DNA of 64,000 nt from assembly GCA_018064345.1 (NCBI GenBank), contig JAGHVK010000033.1, positions 1-64,000 of the forward strand, given 5' to 3'. How positions within the stretch are numbered: the stretch's first letter is position 1; each line of letters begins with the position of its first letter. The translations under genes were made by a program, and so were the position numbers. Below, piece after piece: positions 58,364 to 64,000 of the stretch. Source of the DNA: Candidatus Cacconaster merdequi. Its GTDB lineage: Bacteria; Bacteroidota; Bacteroidia; Bacteroidales; UBA932. The notes under the pieces are model-generated. The model was not told the DNA's origin, ran no database searches, and worked only from the letters and a program-made list of their open reading frames with translations.

Positions 58364-59688
58364 CCACGAAGAGTTTTTTGACCAAGGCGTTCGGTTTCGA
58401 CCCTGCAATTCACAACGTAAGGACAGAGATAGTGGCCGGTGTCACCACTTTCCTTACGATGGCCTACATCCTGGCTGTCAATCCGAGCATATTCAGCGTT
58501 CTTCCCGGAATGCCGGCGGAGTCTGTATTCACTGCCACCGCCCTTGCAGCCATCATTGCCACGACGATAATGGCTTTCTACTCGAAGAGGCCTTTCGGGC
58601 TGGCTCCCGGAATGGGAACAAACGCCTGCTTCGTCTATACAGTGTGTATGACAATGGGTTACAGCTGGCAGTTTGCCCTGACCGCCGTGCTGATTGAAGG
58701 GACGGTAATGGCTGTCCTCACACTCACCAAGGTACGGACCAGGATCGCGGATGCATTCCCTGTATCAATCAAGAATGCAATCGGCTCGGGCATAGGCCTG
58801 TTCATAGCTTTCGTCGGTCTGCAGAACGCCGGGATTGTCGTTGACAGCGAGAACACACTCGTCGCTCTCGGCGACATCACCCACGGCACCGGACTGCTGG
58901 CGATGATAGGACTGGTCATTTCCTGCTCGCTCGTAATGCTCCACGTCAGGGGCGGTCTGCTCATCGGAATCCTTGCAACGACCATAATCGGGCTCTTCAT
59001 AAAGGACCCGGCAACCGGTATGGCACTGACAAGATTCAACGGAATAGTATCTGCTCCCCCGAGTGTAGCTCCGATTGCCTTCAAGTTCGATTTTTCGCAT
59101 ATTTTCTCGGCAGATATGCTTACAGTCGTGCTGACTTTCCTTTTTATCGACATTTTTGCAGCCATGGGCTCTGTCATCGGAGTTTCACAGAAGGCTGGTT
59201 TTATCAAAAATGACGGCAGCATCGACCGAATTGACAGAATATTTCTCGCCGATTCAATAGGCACTATCTCAAGTTCCCTGCTCGGAACCTCTTCCACCAC
59301 CACATACGTCGAGAGTTCCGCCGGAGTGGGTGCCGGAGGGCGCACCGGGCTGACAGCATTCAGCACAGCCGTATGTTTCGCCCTTGCACTGCTGTTCGGT
59401 CCGCTCTTCCTTGCAATTCCGGGTGCAGCCACCGCACCGGCGCTCATCATTGTGGGTATGATGATGCTGGAGCCTGTCGCCAAAATCAAATGGCTGAACT
59501 ACCGCGAATCCATACCGGCGTTCCTCACCCTGATACTTATGCCTATGGCTTACAGCATCTCGGACGGCATCCTGATAGGAATGATAGCCTACGTGCTGCT
59601 TTTTGCCCTTTCAGGGAAGCACAAGGAGATTTCGCCTGCAATGTGGATACTTGCGGCTGTATTCATTCTGAAATACATCTTTATGTAA
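58360..59688 (+). CDS. NCS2-family (AzgA-like) purine permease
   Basis: EIVAGVTTFLTMAYILAVNPSIFS...GLAPGMGTNACFVY...SSTTTYVESSAGVGAGGRTGLTA. Confidence 0.93.
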   Translation: MTTKSFLTKAFGFDPAIHNVRTEIVAGVTTFLTMAYILAVNPSIFSVLPGMPAESVFTATALAAIIATTIMAFYSKRPFGLAPGMGTNACFVYTVCMTMGYSWQFALTAVLIEGTVMAVLTLTKVRTRIADAFPVSIKNAIGSGIGLFIAFVGLQNAGIVVDSENTLVALGDITHGTGLLAMIGLVISCSLVMLHVRGGLLIGILATTIIGLFIKDPATGMALTRFNGIVSAPPSVAPIAFKFDFSHIFSADMLTVVLTFLFIDIFAAMGSVIGVSQKAGFIKNDGSIDRIDRIFLADSIGTISSSLLGTSSTTTYVESSAGVGAGGRTGLTAFSTAVCFALALLFGPLFLAIPGAATAPALIIVGMMMLEPVAKIKWLNYRESIPAFLTLILMPMAYSISDGILIGMIAYVLLFALSGKHKEISPAMWILAAVFILKYIFM

Positions 59689-59704
59689 GAACCGGCTCTG
59701 AGAG

Positions 59705-60772
59705 TCAGCGGATTGAGCCCCGGTAGAGGCATCCGCCGATGTTGTCACGCGAAGCTCCGGTCACCGAAGCCAGACAGTTGGCCTGCCCCGCCATATAGAG
59801 TGCTCCGAGGAATGCAAAGATGAGGGCCTCCTTGAAATTGACCGTCAGCCTGTCGGGCACGACATACTCCGCATCAGGTTTGTTCGCCTGCATCCTTTCG
59901 AGAAGATATTTGTTGAGCGCTCCTCCTCCTGTGACGAGGACCTTGCCTCCTTCAACATTCGCAGCAATCTGCCTGGCTATATGTTCCACGAAAGTCGCAA
60001 GAGAGTCTTCAGTGCTCAGGCTGAAAGATTCCATCAGAGGGAACACTTCTTTCTCCACCCATTCCCTTCCCAACGACTTCGGACCGCCTTTATGGTAGAA
60101 GTCAAGAGCATCCAGACGTTGCAGCAGTTCTTCGCAGATACGTCCGCTGCGGGCCATCTTTCCATCCTCGTCATACTCCTTTCCGGCACGACGTGCATAT
60201 TCGTTAAGTACGTAATTCACAGGTGAAATGTCGTATGCAATGCGCTTTTCTCCTTTTGTGAAGGAGATGTTTGAGAACCCTCCGAGATTGAGGCAGTAAC
60301 CATACTCTCCGAAGAGTTCACGGTCTCCAACCGGTACAAGCGGTGCGCCCTGCCCGCCGAGAGCCACGTCAGTCGTCCGGAAATCACAGATTGTATCCAC
60401 GCCTGTCTCTGCCGCAATACCGGCACCTGAGCCTATCTGTCCGGTAAACCTGATTGAAGGCTGATGGAAGATGGTCTGCCCGTGGGACGCCACGAAATCG
60501 GGCTTTATACCGCGTTTCTCTATGAATCCCCGCACTTGACGGCCTATGAACAGGCCATAGTCCGAATGAAGCCTTGCATACTCCAATGCGCTCATATCCT
60601 GAGCCGTGGCAAGAGCCTCGTGAAGAGACTCCGGATACTCCACACTGTCGGCATCAAGCATCCTGTAGCTCCACCTGCCATCTTCATATATGAAGTTTAC
60701 ATAACAGATGTCAAGGCCGTCGAGGGAAGTCCCCGACATAAGACCTATTGCATTGTATTCCAATTTTGCCAT
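59705..60772 (-). CDS. anmK: Anhydro-N-acetylmuramic acid kinase
   Basis: AIGLMSGTSLDGLDICYV...SHGQTIFHQP...LNLGGFSNISF...KVLVTGGGALNKYL. Confidence 0.95.
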   Translation of the reverse strand: MAKLEYNAIGLMSGTSLDGLDICYVNFIYEDGRWSYRMLDADSVEYPESLHEALATAQDMSALEYARLHSDYGLFIGRQVRGFIEKRGIKPDFVASHGQTIFHQPSIRFTGQIGSGAGIAAETGVDTICDFRTTDVALGGQGAPLVPVGDRELFGEYGYCLNLGGFSNISFTKGEKRIAYDISPVNYVLNEYARRAGKEYDEDGKMARSGRICEELLQRLDALDFYHKGGPKSLGREWVEKEVFPLMESFSLSTEDSLATFVEHIARQIAANVEGGKVLVTGGGALNKYLLERMQANKPDAEYVVPDRLTVNFKEALIFAFLGALYMAGQANCLASVTGASRDNIGGCLYRGSIR

Positions 60773-60813
60773 ACTATTCAAGTGCGCCCGGAAGCCGGAC
60801 GCTTATACAGTTT

Positions 60814-61275
60814 TTACGGTTGATAAGTAATTATGACAGGATAATCAACTCTCACTCCATCGAGGAACCACTTCTGCCTGGCAGACACCGTCAAGCAGTT
60901 CACTCTTCTGTCGTAATGGAGTGTCCTCGATGTTCCATCCGGAAACCTGATTATGAAGTCATCATCATAATTGTCAGCCCCGTCAAGTTCGCCGAAGCGG
61001 GCACAGTATTTTCCCACCAGGTTGTCCTTTTCTATTATCAATCCATAGAACACCGGCAGGTATGTCTTTGTGGGGATTGAGTACACGTATTCATTTCCTT
61101 TGTACGACAAGCTGATATCATCCCCGATGAACGATTCCGAAGCCGGGTCCAAAAGATCGTTCCCCTCAGAATCCACTATGTAGAATGAGACTGTGACAGG
61201 GTACCAGTCCACTTCCTTCGCACAGCCGGCACACAACAGTACAGCCAGTATAATGAGAATCAGACTTCTTTTCAT
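60814..61275 (-). CDS. Predicted lipoprotein of unknown function
   Basis: Lipobox ILAVLLCAGCAKEVD. Confidence 0.7.
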   Translation of the reverse strand: MKRSLILIILAVLLCAGCAKEVDWYPVTVSFYIVDSEGNDLLDPASESFIGDDISLSYKGNEYVYSIPTKTYLPVFYGLIIEKDNLVGKYCARFGELDGADNYDDDFIIRFPDGTSRTLHYDRRVNCLTVSARQKWFLDGVRVDYPVIITYQP

Positions 61276-61336
61276 AACGATACAAAAATAGGGATTATTA
61301 TTGAAAACAGAATGTAATTATCGTATCTTCGCTTTC

Positions 61337-61360
61337 AGAACCAGTTTTGAAATGGTTCTA
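61337..61360 (+). repeat. Dispersed palindromic element, copy c
   Basis: AGAACCAGTTTTGAAATGGTTCTA. Confidence 0.8.
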
Positions 61361-61380
61361 ATAACGTGGAGGAAATAACT

Positions 61381-61893
61381 ATGAGTTTTCTTGGATTAGC
61401 GACAGACCGGTATTCCGTCAGAGAGTTCTCTTCAAGACCTGTGGAGGATGAAAAGATTGAAAAGATCCTCAAGGCAGCAAAGGTGGCCCCCACGGCCGTC
61501 AATTATCAACCTCAAAAGCTCTATGTCGTCAAGAGTCCGGAGGCAGTGGAGAAGCTTGCCGGAATCCGGAACCTTTTCGGAGCTCCCCTGGCTGTCATAA
61601 TCTGCTATGATGATGCCCTTTCCTGGAAGAACGGCAAGGACAACGGCCACGACAGCGGAGAGGTCGATGCCTCCATTGTAACAACCCACATGATGCTACA
61701 GGCTTGGGAACTGGGGATAGGCAGCTGCTGGATAGGGTCTTTCAATCCAAAGGAGGTCTCTGAAGCTTTCGAGATCCCGGCGAATGAGCATCCAGTTGCA
61801 ATTCTCCCACTCGGATACGCTGCTGAAGGATGCAAGCCATCAGAAAGGCATACTGCATTCAGGCCGGATGATGAAATGGTACGGTACAAATAA
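61381..61893 (+). CDS. Nitroreductase-family protein
   Basis: DRYSVREFSSRPVEDEKIEKILKAAKVAPTAVNYQPQKLYVV...LGIGSCWIGSFNP. Confidence 0.92.
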   Translation: MSFLGLATDRYSVREFSSRPVEDEKIEKILKAAKVAPTAVNYQPQKLYVVKSPEAVEKLAGIRNLFGAPLAVIICYDDALSWKNGKDNGHDSGEVDASIVTTHMMLQAWELGIGSCWIGSFNPKEVSEAFEIPANEHPVAILPLGYAAEGCKPSERHTAFRPDDEMVRYK

Positions 61894-61915
61894 GAAGGCC
61901 TCAGCCGTAAAATAA

Positions 61916-61999
61916 CCTTCCAAACGAAAGTGCGTTTGAAGGGCTTCTGCGTGAGGTGAGTTTGGAAGGTCTCCAGTTGCAGAAGGAGACCTTCCAAAC
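61916..61999 (+). other. Tandem hairpins with cross-complementary arms
   Basis: CCTTCcAAACG/CGTTTGAAGG (61916-61942) then GTTTGGAAGGTCTCC-10 nt-GGAGACCTTCCAAAC perfect 15-bp stem (61960-61999). Confidence 0.75.
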
Positions 62000-62087
62000 A
62001 TACCCTAGCTGCAGGTGCTTCAAGAGGGATATGCCTTGGAAGTCCCTTTTCACATCTTACTGTCGTATTGCAAAAGCATGCGGGCAA

Positions 62088-62111
62088 AGAGCCTGTCTTG
62101 AAATGGTTCTA
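62088..62111 (+). repeat. Dispersed palindromic element, copy d
   Basis: AGAGCCTGTCTTGAAATGGTTCTA. Confidence 0.75.
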
Positions 62112-62223
62112 GGTTTTTGACAAAGATTTATGCTTGCAGGAGTACTTTGTAAGGATATTTTTGCTTACTTAGCGCTGATATTGGAGTGGTTTGAGCTGGT
62201 GATGTCGTTCATCAAGGTGGCTG

Positions 62224-62502
62224 ATGTTGAATCCGGACGGCTTTGAAGGGGAGCTGGCCAATTCATACGCAAATGATGCTGCATTGGCTGACGCCGGTAA
62301 TCTCGTCTTCCTTCCCGCTGCGGGTTACCGCAAGGGTTCCGATGTCTTCAGTGACGGCGACGAAGGCTACTATTGGTCATCTACCGCGCTCGATGAGTAC
62401 GACGCGTACGACGTGTACTTCAATGGCAGCAGCGTCGGCCCTGGCGACGACGACACCCGCAGCTACGGCTTCAGTGTCCGTCTCATTACAGAATGTCAGT
62501 GA
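62224..62502 (+). pseudogene. 5'-truncated C-type-lectin/FISUMP-like domain with DGR-variable-region-like C-terminus
   Basis: LVFLPAAGYRKGSDVFSDGDEGYYWSSTALDEYDAYDVYFNGSSVGPGDDDTRSYGFSVRLITE; in-frame stop at 62200; no signal peptide. Confidence 0.6.
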
Positions 62503-62546
62503 GAGTCGAGCGCAGAGCCAAGCTTGCTTGAGCTATAAAAACCACA

Positions 62547-62584
62547 AACCACGCAGTTCCCGATACAGGGAGCTGCGTGGTTTT
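62547..62584. terminator. Bidirectional rho-independent terminator
   Basis: ACCACGCAGTTCCC-GATACA-GGGAGCTGCGTGGT flanked by A- and T-rich tracts. Confidence 0.85.
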
Positions 62585-62610
62585 GTAATAGGAGCAAATG
62601 GAGAGAAGGA

Positions 62611-62790
62611 TTATTTTGCAGGCTCCCACTTGCAGCGGACAGGGGATACTATCCCACCGTCTTTCTTGAGCTCGGCAAAAGCCTTGTCCACTTCTTTTCT
62701 GTCAATTCCGGAAATAGTGGCAACTTCACCGGCAGAAAGAGGTTTTCCAGCTTCTGTCATTGTCTTCAGGACGATTTCTTTTGCACTCAT
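62611..62790 (-). CDS. 59-aa winged-helix-like protein
   Basis: MSAKEIVLKTMTEAGKPLSAGEVATISGIDRKEVDKAFAELKKDGGIVSPVRCKWEPAK. Confidence 0.7.
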   Translation of the reverse strand: MSAKEIVLKTMTEAGKPLSAGEVATISGIDRKEVDKAFAELKKDGGIVSPVRCKWEPAK

Positions 62791-62800
62791 AATCGGGTAG

Positions 62801-63364
62801 TTATTTCTTGAAATATCGGTTGAAGAGACCCTGGAACCCAGCTCCGTGACGAGCCTCGTCCTTGGCCATCTCGTGAACACTGTCGTGGATGGCATCAAGG
62901 TTGAGCTGCTTTGCAACCCTGGCGATATCCATCTTGCCTGCGCAAGCACCTTCCTCAGCCATCATCCTCTTCTCGACATTGGTCTTTGTATCCCAAACCA
63001 CTTCCCCGAGCATCTCGGCAAAACGTGCTGCATGATCAGCCTCTTCGTATGCATAGCGCTTGAAGGCCTCTGCAATCTCAGGATATCCTTCGCGGTCTGC
63101 CTGACGGCTCATTGCGATGTACATACCTACCTCTGTGCACTCTCCAAGGAAGTGGTCCTTAAGGCCTTGACGCACAAAATCCCCATCAGCGCCTGCAGGG
63201 ATAGCGCCTGCTATTCCAAGCTCATGCTCTGTTACAAACTTAAGACCCTGTCCTTCCTCTACCAAGTTGAACTTACTTCCCGGTACCTCGCACATCGGGC
63301 ATTTCTCTGGTGCTGCGTCACCTTCGTGAACATATCCGCAGACTGGGCAAATCCATTTAGCCAT
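62801..63364 (-). CDS. Reverse rubrerythrin (N-terminal rubredoxin + C-terminal erythrin)
   Basis: [29 protein letters not shown] at N-terminus; [17 protein letters not shown] and DEARHG later. Confidence 0.9.
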   Translation of the reverse strand: MAKWICPVCGYVHEGDAAPEKCPMCEVPGSKFNLVEEGQGLKFVTEHELGIAGAIPAGADGDFVRQGLKDHFLGECTEVGMYIAMSRQADREGYPEIAEAFKRYAYEEADHAARFAEMLGEVVWDTKTNVEKRMMAEEGACAGKMDIARVAKQLNLDAIHDSVHEMAKDEARHGAGFQGLFNRYFKK

Positions 63365-63412
63365 AATCTTAATCTTTTAAAATGCAGTTATTGTAATCAC
63401 TTTTAATTGGTA

Positions 63413-63443
63413 CGAATCCAAAAACCATTTTTGGAATGGTTCG
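63413..63443 (-). repeat. Dispersed palindromic element, divergent copy e
   Basis: Minus strand CGAACCATTCCAAAAATGGTTTTTGGATTCG in leader of reverse rubrerythrin; -7-like TATATTTG at 63449-63456 (-). Confidence 0.55.
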
Positions 63444-63632
63444 AAGGACAAATATACGGGTATTTATCTTTACTGAATAATAATAACCGGTGATTTTAAG
63501 GAAAATTCAGGCATAATAAATGGTTTCCATACTTCAAATGCCGGAATTTGCCATTATTCATTTATCTTTGCCCTTAAGTCCGACCAGTTTCCAGACTATG
63601 GAGACATAAGGCTGGTTCTGAAGCACATAAGT

Positions 63633-64000
63633 ATGGTTGATCTGCACATTTTTGAATTTCCGCTGTCATTGATACTGGCGCTGGCGCTTGTGGTTTGCAT
63701 ATTCATCTTTTGCAAATATCTTACAGGCAGATTTCCTGCTTTCAGACAGATATCTTTGATTCTTATGCTGACATTGTCAGTACTTCTCGCGATCGAAGGC
63801 AGTTGGAGCATCGGTATCTTCCACCATTGGACATTCATAACGGTCATTGTCCTTGTGATTATTGCCCTCGGTCTCACCTCAATCAATGATTTTTCCCATA
63901 AATCACTTTCTGCATTTCTGAGCCACTCTGGGCTGTTCCTTGTCCTGGCAGGGGGTCTGTTCGGAGCACCCGACTCAACAGACGCTATGATGAAAGTCTA
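63633..64000 (+). CDS. Multi-TM protein, ResB-like cytochrome c biogenesis (partial, runs off window)
   Basis: Hand translation MVDLHIFEFPLSLILALALVVCIFIFCKYLTGRFPAFRQ...LSHSGLFLVLAGGLFGAPDSTDAMMKV. Confidence 0.6.
   Translation, partial: MVDLHIFEFPLSLILALALVVCIFIFCKYLTGRFPAFRQISLILMLTLSVLLAIEGSWSIGIFHHWTFITVIVLVIIALGLTSINDFSHKSLSAFLSHSGLFLVLAGGLFGAPDSTDAMMKV

Noticed and set aside
59688-59699. AGAACCGGCTCT as another dispersed-element copy
   Set aside because: Too short and lacks the GTTTTGAAAT core.

Overview
This 64 kb window looks like a Bacteroidales-type (Bacteroidota) chromosome. It is gene-dense, and many genes carry TAnnTTTG-like -7 promoter boxes. I saw no rRNA, tRNA, transposase, phage module or CRISPR array. 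Core genes include ileS, lspA, a DksA/TraR-type gene, dipeptidyl peptidase IV, greA, ribF, a long glycogen operon, xseA/xseB, ysxC, prs, nadE, lptB, dnaX and anmK. Main points of interest: (1) a compact C39-peptidase ABC transporter/TolC/membrane-fusion-protein operon (18.6-24.6 kb) around two tiny tandem genes. Both encode 23-aa double-glycine leaders and short mature peptides with GxxxG motifs, so the locus is a candidate two-peptide (class IIb-like) bacteriocin or signal system. The second peptide gene (21268-21447) is missing from the supplied ORF track. (2) A 1789-aa predicted lipoprotein built from about 11 tandem ~110-118-aa repeats, translationally coupled to a beta-barrel protein with a SPOR-like C-terminus. 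(3) A dispersed palindromic element, AGAACC(T/A)GTTTTGAAATGGTTCTA, often in 5' leaders between the -7 box and the start codon. (4) TTGGAAAAA(G)TGT iterons with an exact 33-bp period upstream of a DUF4143 ATPase and of an ATPase-like remnant. (5) A truncated lectin-fold gene whose C-terminus resembles a diversity-generating-retroelement variable region. (6) A GT3 glycogen synthase fused to a GT35 phosphorylase. All identifications are by eye; no database searches were run.
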